A model generated the notes under the pieces. That model worked only from the letters and a program-made list of their open reading frames with translations. It was not told where the DNA came from and made no database searches. This document shows, one piece after another, positions 43,105 to 51,178 of a stretch of 64,000 nucleotides of DNA; position 1 is the stretch's first letter, and every line of letters begins with the position of its first letter. The DNA comes from Boudabousia tangfeifanii. GTDB taxonomy: Bacteria > Actinomycetota > Actinomycetes > Actinomycetales > Actinomycetaceae. A program made the position numbers and the translations under genes. Location of the stretch: positions 248,001-312,000 of the forward strand of contig NZ_CP017812.1 in assembly GCF_001856685.1 (NCBI RefSeq). Reading direction: 5' to 3'.

Positions 43105-43363
43105 CGCACACCTCCTGGATCCCATCTGGGTGGTCGAGGACGATGCAGGTGAAGCCCTGACGCTCGAGCTCCCTCATCCGGGCGACTTGTAGTGGGCGGG
43201 GGTGTTTGCCGGTGGTTTTGACTTCCACAAACACGCATTTACCGTCCATCATGCAGATGCGGTCTGGGACGCCCGTCAGGCCGGGGGATGTGAATTTCCA
43301 GCAGATGCCGCCGATGCGGCGAATAGCCCGACATAGGCGGGTTTCGAGTTGTTGTTCTTTCAT
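43085..43363 (-). CDS. VRR-NUC domain nuclease
   Basis: The 92-residue product is a stand-alone VRR-NUC domain of the PD-(D/E)XK superfamily. Catalytic residues are visible in GLTGVPDRICMMDGKCVFVE (D and E) and VKTTGKHPRPLQ. Phages place it beside an SNF2 helicase, suggesting a joint role at branched DNA. Confidence 0.92.
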   Translation of the reverse strand: MKEQQLETRLCRAIRRIGGICWKFTSPGLTGVPDRICMMDGKCVFVEVKTTGKHPRPLQVARMRELERQGFTCIVLDHPDGIQEVCDALQAA

Positions 43364-43399
43364 TGAGACTTTTCCTTGGAATCAGGGCTGTCCAAGGGG

Positions 43400-43502
43400 G
43401 TGTGTCAGGTCCGCTAGATGGTGTTCTACCTTCTATATAGACATTGTTAAATTCTTCTTTTCCTATATAAAGGGTTAGAAAGACTTGACGGACCTGACAC
43501 AC
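43400..43502. promoter_or_regulatory. 14-bp inverted repeat bracketing an AT-rich segment
   Basis: GTGTGTCAGGTCCG at 43400-43413 has its exact complement at 43489-43502. The 75 bases between them are AT-rich, with CTATATAGA and CCTATATAAAG elements. It lies in the 243-base gap between the YozE-like gene and VRR-NUC; no gene is seen there. An operator pair, a promoter with two control sites or a replication element are all possible. Confidence 0.6.
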
Positions 43503-43606
43503 ACCAGATCTAGGTGGGGGCTAGGAACGTTGATTTCTCAGGCGAAACTAGCCCCCAGCATGGATGGTTTTTCACCCCTTTGGGTGACAGCCCTATAGCG
43601 GGTTTT

Positions 43607-44152
43607 TTATCGGCGCTCTGGGTTGAATGCGGGCGAGAGCGGGTGCAGCCGGTAGCAGTGGTTCAACGCTTTGATGTTCTTTGGCTGGTAGCCGGCGATG
43701 ATCATGGCGTCCTTGAACTGGGCGTTAGTCACGTAATGACCGGTGTCTCGCTCGAAGAGGTGCTTGAGCCCGTAACTGGTCTTGGAACACCAGTCCCGAC
43801 CGTGGGTCAGGTCGGTGCGAATCCACTCCATGAGGGCTTGCTGACGCTCCTTATCGAGGGTGAGGAAGGTTCCTTGGTTGGAGTCTTCCCACCTGCCAAT
43901 CAACGGCCTCGGCGCTTTCAATGGGCGGCGTTTGGAGCGTCGATTCCGGGTGGGGCTGGTGAGGTATTCGCGCCAGCATTCCTCGAAGGTCTCGATGCAC
44001 GCATCGATTGCTCCGCACTCGTGGAGGTGAGCCAGGATGGCTTGGTGGGTGTAGGGGCCGGTGTAGAAATCGGCCTCCATGTCGGCGGCCAGGTGGCTGG
44101 CCGGTCCGGTGCCATCATGGTGGGTTTGGATCATCCAGTCGTAGAAGTTCAC
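43607..44152 (-). CDS. Phage protein with N-terminal YozE SAM-like segment
   Basis: This 181-residue protein overlaps the primase stop by 4 bases. The first 65 residues (NFYDWMIQTHHDG, GPASHLAADMEADF, HQAILAHLHECGAI) resemble the YozE SAM-like domain, also found at the start of some phage replication proteins. Residues 75-181 are basic and helical (RRSKRRPLKAPRPLIGRWED). Function is unknown; its coupling to the primase-helicase suggests a replication accessory role. Confidence 0.6.
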   Translation of the reverse strand: MNFYDWMIQTHHDGTGPASHLAADMEADFYTGPYTHQAILAHLHECGAIDACIETFEECWREYLTSPTRNRRSKRRPLKAPRPLIGRWEDSNQGTFLTLDKERQQALMEWIRTDLTHGRDWCSKTSYGLKHLFERDTGHYVTNAQFKDAMIIAGYQPKNIKALNHCYRLHPLSPAFNPERR

Positions 44153-46443
44153 CGTTGCGCCTCCCCAACAAACACTTCCGCTTCGAGGGTGGGGGCATCA
44201 TCGAAGTCGTTTTTTAGGCGCAGCCCGGTAATCAGGCGCATGGTGCGGGTGCGTTTCTTCTCGAAGCCTGCCCTGTCGAGGGCTGCGTAGAAGTCGGCAG
44301 CGTTTTTGACCCACTCGCGCCTGGATTCAGCCCATACCCGATAGGTGTCATAGAGGGCCTTGGAGCTTTCGGTGAATTCCTCACCGACTTGGCAGCATCC
44401 TTCGAGGAAGTGCCCGAACCAGTCGTTTTGCCGACGGTAGTCAGCACACGCTTGTTGCACACACGGCGGTGGCACCAGTTTGTAGTCCTCGGCGTGTATG
44501 AGCCTTGCGCCTTCCATGATCCAGGCTAGGACCGCGCCGCCAGCGTTCTCGAAGAGGTAGTCGGCGTAGTTCTTCACATCATCGCTACCGGTGATGGTTG
44601 CGTTGAACGGGATCACGATCAAGCGTCGCCAGATGCCGGTGTCTAGCCCAGTGACCTTTGGCAGGTGGTTGGTGTAGAGGATCAGCATGTGGGAGGGGGT
44701 GAAGGAGAAGGGATCTTTGTACTTCTTCTCCGCCGCGATCTTGTCTGTTGACGCCAGCTGCTTGGCTGACGAGCTCGATAGCCTTACGCCTTCGTCGTTT
44801 TCACCCGCAATCAACAACCGGCGGCCTCTGGTTTGGGCCATGTCGTTCTTCGCGTTGTTTTTCTTTCCCGCGATCAGCACCTCAGCCGATATGGTTTCGG
44901 CGTAGGAGCCAAGGACGCGGGCGATGGTGTTCCAGAACGTGGACTTGCCGTTGCTGCCATCCCCGTAGGCGATTACCAGGCTTTCGACCATGACCTTGCC
45001 GATTGCTGCCAGCCCGCAGATGCGCTGGACGTAGTCGATGAGTTCGGTGTCGCCTTGGAAGATGGTGTTGAGGCAGTCAACCCAAATGTCCATCCCCTCA
45101 TTGCTGGGGGTGACGGTGGTCTTTTTGGTGAGCAGGTCGAACGGGTCATGAGGGCGCAGGCTGGACAGGCCGATCCTTAGGTCGTAGGTGCCGCCGGGGG
45201 TGTTGAACATGTAGGGGTCTTTGTCCAAATCCTCCGGGTCGATCAGCACCAGGGAGCGGGCTTGGCGCATGGCGGCTTGGATACCACGATCCGAGCGGGC
45301 CTTATAAGCAAACTTCACCCATGCTTCTTCGGCAAGAACTTGCTCGTAAGCACTATGTTGTTCTGGGCTGAAGGCAGAGAGAGCTTTGGCTTTGCTCATC
45401 ACGCTCATCATCCCTAACGCACCAGTTTCACTGGCATGTTGTTTAGCTATCTCCAGTGCTTTCTCAGCCTGTGCGAGCTGGCGGGTAGTGAAATCCTGGA
45501 ACACCCGCTGGGCCTTGGGCTCGGATTCATCCCACACACCTTTGCCATACGCCGCCCACCCAGTTGAGGGTGAGAAGCACACCTTGTCCGCGCATTCCCC
45601 GGCGATTAGGGTGGCTTGGCCGACGTCGGTGAAATCCTCCGGCTTAAGGCTGGTCAGCTGGGCATAGGCCTCAGGAGACACATAGTTCGGATCTTCGGCT
45701 ACCTTTTCCGCGAACCTGGTGGCTGAGGCCCAAATCTGCTCCACCTCCGCCGATGGCAGGGGCGGGTCGCACAATGCGGCCTTTTGCTCAAACAGTTCAC
45801 GGGCGCGCTCGGTGTTGCCGTAGCGGATGAGCACCCGCCCAGCGAAACGAGACAAAGTTGCGTTCCTACTGCCTTCACCAATCAGGGTGGAGGCTTGGTC
45901 GAACTCGGCAAACAAGTCCCTAGCCAGCCACTCATCCACCAGGCTCTCACCCTCGATGGCGGTGGTTTTCGCCTCGGGGTTGCCGTAGATAAACCGCCCA
46001 GCATCCAACGCGTTTTGATCGAACACTGGCACCTTGGCTGCGAGCTGACGTTTGAGCGCCTGGTAGGCTTCTGCGTCCGTTATCGGGTTGATGGGTAGGT
46101 AGACGTGGAACCTCGGCCGCGCAGAACTGGCACCTTTGGGTTTCATGTGGTTGCGTGACGTTGCCGCCATGAATGGCACGCCGGGCATCAGCTCGGCAAG
46201 GCGTTGCGGGGTTACCCACTCCGTCTCGATCTCGGAGTGATCGTTATCGACGTCCATTACCAGACAGTCCGAGGTTAGGAAGCGGGAGTTGCCGCGCTGT
46301 CCACCCTCATACTTAGCAACCACGTGGTCGAAGGCTACGACGTTCTTGAGGTCATCAAGGCTGGCCACAACATGTTGGTGTGGGTAGTGGGTGTTTTGTG
46401 CCTGCCCGGTTACCTGGGAGGCGTACATGGTCATGGGGTTCAT
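44149..46443 (-). CDS. Phage primase-helicase (AEP primase plus SF3/D5-type helicase)
   Basis: The 764-residue protein has an N-terminal prim-pol-type domain (acidic motif LVMDVDNDHSE near 61-71, RFHVYLPINP near 111-120), a linker, and a C-terminal D5-type superfamily 3 helicase with Walker A GDGSNGKST near residue 500 and later TNHLPKVTGLDTGIWRRLIV. It would open the origin and prime synthesis for the phage polymerase. It overlaps the DUF4406-like gene by 4 bases. Confidence 0.92.
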   Translation of the reverse strand: MNPMTMYASQVTGQAQNTHYPHQHVVASLDDLKNVVAFDHVVAKYEGGQRGNSRFLTSDCLVMDVDNDHSEIETEWVTPQRLAELMPGVPFMAATSRNHMKPKGASSARPRFHVYLPINPITDAEAYQALKRQLAAKVPVFDQNALDAGRFIYGNPEAKTTAIEGESLVDEWLARDLFAEFDQASTLIGEGSRNATLSRFAGRVLIRYGNTERARELFEQKAALCDPPLPSAEVEQIWASATRFAEKVAEDPNYVSPEAYAQLTSLKPEDFTDVGQATLIAGECADKVCFSPSTGWAAYGKGVWDESEPKAQRVFQDFTTRQLAQAEKALEIAKQHASETGALGMMSVMSKAKALSAFSPEQHSAYEQVLAEEAWVKFAYKARSDRGIQAAMRQARSLVLIDPEDLDKDPYMFNTPGGTYDLRIGLSSLRPHDPFDLLTKKTTVTPSNEGMDIWVDCLNTIFQGDTELIDYVQRICGLAAIGKVMVESLVIAYGDGSNGKSTFWNTIARVLGSYAETISAEVLIAGKKNNAKNDMAQTRGRRLLIAGENDEGVRLSSSSAKQLASTDKIAAEKKYKDPFSFTPSHMLILYTNHLPKVTGLDTGIWRRLIVIPFNATITGSDDVKNYADYLFENAGGAVLAWIMEGARLIHAEDYKLVPPPCVQQACADYRRQNDWFGHFLEGCCQVGEEFTESSKALYDTYRVWAESRREWVKNAADFYAALDRAGFEKKRTRTMRLITGLRLKNDFDDAPTLEAEVFVGEAQR

Positions 46444-46919
46444 TTGGCCTCACCACCCTGGCATTCCTCGCAACCCTCACAAGGCACAAAGCCATTAGCT
46501 GGTGGGGTGGTTTCTTGGATACCCACGATTTCGTGACCATCAGGGGCAACTGTGTTGAAGGTGGCGAAGGTGCGCACTTCGATACCTAAGGCGAGGGCGG
46601 CCTTCCACTCAGCGACCATCCCTTCGGTGAGGTGGCCAAAGATCCAGATCTCATCACACAGGCTGAGCAAGATGGTGGCTTGGGTCAGTGCCTTCTCGCG
46701 TTCAGTTTCCTCATCCATGAACTGCGGCAGCAGGAGGTGGGAGGCGATTGGCGTGTAGCCTTCTTCGAGGGCGTGGCGGGCATAGCAGGATGCCAAATGC
46801 GTGTTGCGCCTAGTGTCACCACTGTAGGGCGAGCAGATGTAGACCACGCGGGCGCGCTCGGTGGCGTCCAGGCGGGCTTGGATGTCGGGTTCAAACCACT
46901 GGGGTTTGCGTGTTTTCAT
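46440..46919 (-). CDS. DUF4406-like (nucleoside deoxyribosyltransferase fold) protein
   Basis: This 159-residue protein contains VVYICSPYSGDTRRNTHLAS near residues 25-44, IASHLLLPQFMDEETEREKA and CDEIWIFGHLTEGMVAEWKA, the pattern of DUF4406/DUF7768 proteins related to nucleoside 2-deoxyribosyltransferases. The end (CEGCEECQGG) carries a Cys cluster. It may affect nucleotide pools. A 40-bp leader element lies about 90 bases upstream. Confidence 0.8.
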   Translation of the reverse strand: MKTRKPQWFEPDIQARLDATERARVVYICSPYSGDTRRNTHLASCYARHALEEGYTPIASHLLLPQFMDEETEREKALTQATILLSLCDEIWIFGHLTEGMVAEWKAALALGIEVRTFATFNTVAPDGHEIVGIQETTPPANGFVPCEGCEECQGGEAK

Positions 46920-47005
46920 GGTGGCTTCTCCTTGTGAAGCTCAAAACTCTGCAACCACCACAATCTGGTGAAGACTGTGTGGTTGGAGGCCACCCAAGAC
47001 GGGGG

Positions 47006-47046
47006 CTTCACAGGTAGGTCAAAGCCACCCAAAAAATTAACCACCC
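47006..47046. repeat. 40-bp leader element, copy 2 of 3
   Basis: TCACAGGTAGGTCAAAGCCA...ATTAACCACCC. It lies between the divergent DUF4406-like gene and the Panacea gene, oriented toward the former. Confidence 0.8.
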
Positions 47047-47211
47047 TTGGGATGGGGAAGCGTATATGCAAATTGGAGAGTGTTGGAAGAAGCGTTTGCG
47101 CCAAATGCGCTTTAATCTTTGTAGTAACTCACTCACATCTGCTGTTTGGTTTGCGTCTACAGGTAATTTGAGCACTCAACTGCTGAGCAAGAATGACGTT
47201 GGCGCCTCAAA

Positions 47212-47240
47212 TTGACATGTGCGTTAAGATTGAATTAACT
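47212..47240 (+). promoter_or_regulatory. Promoter and dyad operator of the Panacea pair
   Basis: TTGACA at 47212 and TTAACT at 47235 are 17 bases apart. GTTAA-N7-TTAAC (47223-47239) forms a dyad over the -10, a typical layout for an autoregulated toxin-antitoxin operon. Confidence 0.65.
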
Positions 47241-47266
47241 GACAACTCGGGAAGGAGGAGAATCCT

Positions 47267-47722
47267 ATGCAAACTGCAACTAGCGCGCACAACGTTGCTG
47301 CATACATCGTTAAAAAACTTGGATCAGTTACAACGATGAAACTTCAAAAGCTCCTCTACTACTCCCAAGGGTGGTCCTTGGCCTGGGACGAGCAGCCGCT
47401 ATTTACAGAAGAGATTCAGGCTTGGGCGAACGGCCCTGTCGTCTACGACGTGTTCAAGAAGCACCGTGGAGAGTTTAAAGTTTCCAGTTGGCCATCTGGC
47501 AATCCTGAAGAACTCTCCAGCGAACAGCGAGACACTGTTGATGCTGTTCTTGAAGCATACGGCGCTCTGAGTGGGCAGCAGCTTAGCGACAAAACGCATC
47601 ATGAACCCCCTTGGCTCGAAGCGCGAAAGGGTACTCCTATTGGGGCATACTCAGATAATGCATTGAGTTTGGACACCATGCAGGAGTACTTTGGGTCACT
47701 CGACCAGTTAGTCAATAAGTAA
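47267..47722 (+). CDS. Panacea (SocA-like, DUF4065) antitoxin
   Basis: The 151-residue protein is a Panacea-domain antitoxin: VTTMKLQKLLYYSQGWSLAW, LFTEEIQAWANGPVVYDVFK, and a C-terminal SDKTHHEPPWLEARKGTPIG. A strong GGAAGGAGGAG precedes the ATG. It is transcribed against the phage early genes from its own promoter. Panacea proteins neutralise many unrelated toxins, here most likely the product of the next gene. Confidence 0.9.
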   Translation: MQTATSAHNVAAYIVKKLGSVTTMKLQKLLYYSQGWSLAWDEQPLFTEEIQAWANGPVVYDVFKKHRGEFKVSSWPSGNPEELSSEQRDTVDAVLEAYGALSGQQLSDKTHHEPPWLEARKGTPIGAYSDNALSLDTMQEYFGSLDQLVNK

Positions 47723-47725
47723 CTC

Positions 47726-48250
47726 TTGGCTAAGAAAAAGCGACTGCCCAAGCAGTCAGGTAACGTTAATGCGTCCAAAAAAGCAGAGATTAAGGCCCAC
47801 GCTGCTAATGTTGGCCGTCGTGGAAAACATGTTTCTGCAGATGCTCGTAAACCAGTATCCTCCTTGGAAGATACCTTCAAATGGTCTGCAAAAATGTTGG
47901 ATCACGCACATGATGGCAGCTGGAATTGGAAGCTGGCTCCCACGGAACTCCGAGAACTATTTTGCTTCATTGAAGAAATGTCCTGCCTTGCTTGGAAAGA
48001 TATTCTTCAACAGACATCTGGAGGGCATAATAAGCATCATACTCAGAAGACCGACTCCCTTGAAAAGGAAGCACAAGATCGTCTCTACGAGGTAATGTCC
48101 AAAGAAAATGAAGACTTCCCTGAGGAAGTATTCAGATTTAGACTCAACGCAAAAACAAGATTATGGGGAATCCGAACCGGGTCTATCTTCCGTATCTTGT
48201 GGTATGACAGGGACCACGCAGTCTATCGAGTGAAAAAACGACATACCTAA
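47726..48250 (+). CDS. Putative toxin partner of the Panacea antitoxin
   Basis: The 174-residue basic protein follows in the same reading frame, separated only by the stop TAA and one codon; the TTG at 47726 has no clear ribosome binding site, so translation is probably coupled. A Lys-rich N-terminus leads to a C-terminal segment FRFRLNAKTRLWGIRTGSIF-RILWYDRDHAVYRVKK that resembles the end of small RNase-like toxin folds. The family was not recognised with certainty. Confidence 0.65.
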   Translation: MAKKKRLPKQSGNVNASKKAEIKAHAANVGRRGKHVSADARKPVSSLEDTFKWSAKMLDHAHDGSWNWKLAPTELRELFCFIEEMSCLAWKDILQQTSGGHNKHHTQKTDSLEKEAQDRLYEVMSKENEDFPEEVFRFRLNAKTRLWGIRTGSIFRILWYDRDHAVYRVKKRHT

Positions 48251-51129
48251 TCCTTCCGATAGTAGTCACACCCGTAACCATCCGCGTCTAACGGCAACCC
48301 CTCTGCCCAGGAGGGTGCTTGGCACATGGCTGCCGCTACTTCCTCGACCGTCACAGTGTCTTTGGGAATCTCGATGACGATTTCATCGTGGACATGCATG
48401 ACCACTGGCCACCCTTTGGCTTCCACCGTGTGGATCGCGTGGACCAATAAATCTCGGGCGGTGGCTTGGACAATGTTCTCCACAAGCTTGGGTCCGTAGG
48501 TCTCAATCCAGTCCCAACGCTTCGCCGTGTTCTGCCCTTGATACGTGATGACGTCGCGACCGAACCTGCCGGTAGTGATGGTCGCTCCTGGGTATGCCAA
48601 GCGACGCCCTGAGGGTAAACAGCAGAAGAGGATTCCGGCCTTGCGGGTGAAAGTGATGCCATGTGTGCTGGCAGGGCGACCTGTGGTAAGGCAGCGCTGG
48701 GCAGCAGCATCGATGGCCCACCAAAACTCCACGATGGCTGGGTTGGCTTCCCTCCACGCACTCACCAGCCCCGGTAGTTCGTCGGCCTGTAAACCCATGC
48801 GGAGGGCTCCCATGTTTTCTAGCGCGCCGACGGAGCCGCCGTATCCGCAGTTGTGGACGAGGTGTCCCGATACGGTGTAACGGTGATGCTTTCCGGCATT
48901 TCGTATGTCATAAAGTCGAGCCGTGCGCTGATGGTTGGCCAGGCTTTGCGTCGCTCGATCATTGCTTTGCGTGCTTGTTCGATGATTTGCTCGCGACTGT
49001 AACCTTGGGAGAGTTTTCTCGTGACAACTGGCCGGCTGTAGGGCCAGTAGCGGGGTTCGTAACGGGAGAGCACGGTGTTCCTGCGGTTGGCCAGGTTTTC
49101 TTTCCTGGTGACCATGCGTAGGTTTCCCGGCTCGTAATGTCCATTGGTGTCGATCCGATCCAACTCTAACGCTGGGTTGAGCGGCTGAAGATTGTCCATC
49201 ACCCACAAGCCGGCTGCTTGGATGGAGGGGAAACGGAACTCGATGCCCCGTCCGCCATACCTGGCGTAGTTCGGGTCGTTGGGGTTCGTGCACCGTTGTT
49301 TGGCAGCAGTCAAACGTTGATCCAACCACTTGGGCACAATCCTGGGTTTCGAACAAGATTGGCAGCCCTTGGACACGCCACGTTGCAGGTTGTTGAGTTC
49401 GATCCAAGAGATTTTCCCGCACCCCACACACTGGGTGAGTACTCGGCAGTGGTTCCAGTTCTTGGACCAGCGTTTTTCTGGGCTGATGATTTTCACCCAC
49501 CCGTATTGGGTGCCTACCATCTGCGGAGATTGTGAGATGTGCGCCGCTGGTGGCAGCTTGCCCGAATGGTACGGGCTCAGATTGCCCTTCAACCCATACG
49601 AGGTGGTCCGGGGTGGCTGTGAGCCCTTGATAGGTGATGACATGACGTTCTCCTTTGTAAATAACTCCTTCATGGCTAACCCACGCGGTTCCATCCCAGA
49701 CTTTCTGGGCGCGCGTGACTTCTTCGATAGGCACCAGCCCGTGATCAGTAAGCACCAGCTCGCCCTGGGCAATGCAGGCGAGTTCTGCGATCTTCCCCTT
49801 CTGTCGCAAATGAGCGTTGGCCCCGTGTTTCTCGACAGGGATGCCGAACATTTGGGAGGCTGACTGGCAGTAAATATCCCCACCCCGCCCAAACAGGTCG
49901 AGCCGCCAGTTTTCTCCGGCCAGCCAGGCAATCACGCGGGCTTCGATAGCCGAGTAATCGGCAACAATGAACTCACACCCCTCCCGTGGGATAAACGCGG
50001 TCCGGATGAGTTGGCTGAGGACATCTGGTACGGAGTCGTACAGCATTTCCAGTGCGGTCAGGTTGCGGTCTTTGACGAGGGCTCTGGCGGCGTCGAGGTC
50101 GGGTAGGTAGTTGCGCGGCAGGTTTTGCACTTGGATCAACCTGCCTGCCCAGCGTCCGGTTCTGGCGGCCCCGTGGAACTGCATCAACCCCCGCGCCCGT
50201 TGGTCGGTCGGGTTGGCGCTGGTGGTCATAGCCTCGTACTTGCGCACCGAAGACTTTGAGAGCTCAAGCCGCAAGGCAAGTACTTCTTTGACTACCGGGT
50301 CGCTGGTGGAGGTGAGGGTGTCTTGGACTTCTTGTTTACCCATGGTGGCCATGGTGATGCCGCGTTGGTTGGCCCAGTCTTTGAGCTGTAACGGGCTGTT
50401 GGGGTTATCCAAGCCGGTGAGCTGGCTGGAGCGGGCGAGGTTCTTCTCCCGCACCTGCTTATCCAACTCAATCGCCGCACTGGCCAGGTCGAGGTCAAGG
50501 TGGATGCCTCGGTCGTTGATGGTCTGGTCATCCCAGTACTCGCGCCACAACTGCTCAGGCAACGGAAACGGCGAAAGCTTCGCGTGCAGTTCTAGTTCTG
50601 CCTCCACGTCCCTGGCGTTGTAGGTCTTGAACTGCTCCCACTTGTCTGGCGCATGGCCGGGCAGGTTTCTGTTCAGACCGTTGTTGAGAAGGGAGGGATT
50701 GGCTGGAACGGAGAAGAAGCGGATGAGGTCCTTGCCGGTAGCCAGCTTCCCAGACTCTAGTTTGAGTGCTTTGGATACGCCGTCTAGGGAGAGTGGGAGT
50801 CCGAGGGCTGCGGCCCAGACCATGTGACACCGCCAACCCACAGGCTGCAACTGACGCCCCAAATGAGCGGAAAGGCAGGTGCGTTCGAAAGCAGCGTTAA
50901 ACGCCCACTTCGTGATTTCCGGGTCATCAAGTGCGGCCAACACGTCAGCCGGGATGGCCTCGCCTGAGGCGATGTCGATGTTTTGTACTGGTCCTGTGTC
51001 CCAGGAGTAGGACAAGAGCAGGACTTCGAAGGTGGGGTCTTGGGCGTAGCGGTACATGCCCGCCTTACCGAGGTTCACCGTGGAAAATGTTTCGATATCG
51101 AGTATCAAGGAAGTGTGGTTTGTGGTCAT
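48247..51129 (-). CDS. Family A DNA polymerase with intein
   Basis: The 960-residue precursor is the phage replicative polymerase. Residues 5-185 form a 3'-5' exonuclease (LILDIETFS, NARDVEAELELH). The polymerase domain has motif A DYSAIEARVIAWLAG near 391-405, motif B RQKGKIAELA/CGYGG split by the intein at residue 452, and motif C VMHVHDEIVIE near 920. The intein covers 452-760, so the mature enzyme is about 651 residues. The stop overlaps the plus-strand toxin stop. Confidence 0.93.
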   Translation of the reverse strand: MTTNHTSLILDIETFSTVNLGKAGMYRYAQDPTFEVLLLSYSWDTGPVQNIDIASGEAIPADVLAALDDPEITKWAFNAAFERTCLSAHLGRQLQPVGWRCHMVWAAALGLPLSLDGVSKALKLESGKLATGKDLIRFFSVPANPSLLNNGLNRNLPGHAPDKWEQFKTYNARDVEAELELHAKLSPFPLPEQLWREYWDDQTINDRGIHLDLDLASAAIELDKQVREKNLARSSQLTGLDNPNSPLQLKDWANQRGITMATMGKQEVQDTLTSTSDPVVKEVLALRLELSKSSVRKYEAMTTSANPTDQRARGLMQFHGAARTGRWAGRLIQVQNLPRNYLPDLDAARALVKDRNLTALEMLYDSVPDVLSQLIRTAFIPREGCEFIVADYSAIEARVIAWLAGENWRLDLFGRGGDIYCQSASQMFGIPVEKHGANAHLRQKGKIAELACIAQGELVLTDHGLVPIEEVTRAQKVWDGTAWVSHEGVIYKGERHVITYQGLTATPDHLVWVEGQSEPVPFGQAATSGAHLTISADGRHPIRVGENHQPRKTLVQELEPLPSTHPVCGVRENLLDRTQQPATWRVQGLPILFETQDCAQVVGSTFDCCQTTVHEPQRPELRQVWRTGHRVPFPLHPSSRLVGDGQSSAAQPSVRVGSDRHQWTLRAGKPTHGHQERKPGQPQEHRALPLRTPLLALQPASCHEKTLPRLQSRANHRTSTQSNDRATQSLANHQRTARLYDIRNAGKHHRYTVSGHLVHNCGYGGSVGALENMGALRMGLQADELPGLVSAWREANPAIVEFWWAIDAAAQRCLTTGRPASTHGITFTRKAGILFCCLPSGRRLAYPGATITTGRFGRDVITYQGQNTAKRWDWIETYGPKLVENIVQATARDLLVHAIHTVEAKGWPVVMHVHDEIVIEIPKDTVTVEEVAAAMCQAPSWAEGLPLDADGYGCDYYRKD
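48819..49643 (-). CDS. HNH homing endonuclease nested in the intein in another frame
   Basis: This frame is offset from the polymerase frame and encodes a recognisable HNH homing endonuclease: CVGCGKISWIELNNLQRG with CQSC, then RLTAAKQRCTNPNDPNYARY-GGRGIEF, LELDRIDTNGHYEPGNLRMV and TRKENLANRRN. The start at 49643 follows AAAGGAGAACGTC, a strong ribosome binding site; the conserved part begins near an ATG at 49520. The frame ends at 48819, just past the intein border. Whether it is translated separately or is a relic displaced by frameshifts cannot be decided here. Confidence 0.75.
   Translation of the reverse strand: MSSPIKGSQPPRTTSYGLKGNLSPYHSGKLPPAAHISQSPQMVGTQYGWVKIISPEKRWSKNWNHCRVLTQCVGCGKISWIELNNLQRGVSKGCQSCSKPRIVPKWLDQRLTAAKQRCTNPNDPNYARYGGRGIEFRFPSIQAAGLWVMDNLQPLNPALELDRIDTNGHYEPGNLRMVTRKENLANRRNTVLSRYEPRYWPYSRPVVTRKLSQGYSREQIIEQARKAMIERRKAWPTISARLDFMTYEMPESITVTPYRDTSSTTADTAAPSAR
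48850..49776 (-). other. Intein (HINT splicing element) in DNA polymerase motif B
   Basis: The 309-residue intein starts with Cys452 (CIAQGELVLTDHGLVPIEEV, block A), has block B GLTATPDHLVWV, and ends LYDIRNAGKHHRYTVSGHLV-HN (blocks F/G) before extein Cys761. All splicing residues are present: Cys1, the TxxH of block B, the final His-Asn and Cys+1. The stretch between about residues 550 and 735 in this frame is low-complexity and not domain-like, because the same DNA carries the HNH sequence in another frame. Confidence 0.9.
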
Positions 51130-51178
51130 TATTTGGCTCCAAATTTAGAGGCGAAAAAGGAATGTCATGACAGGGCTG

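Noticed and set aside
48247..48850. Toxin gene (plus strand) overlapping the polymerase as part of an antisense regulatory overlap
   Set aside because: The overlap is only 4 bases at the two stop codons; no further antisense structure is visible.
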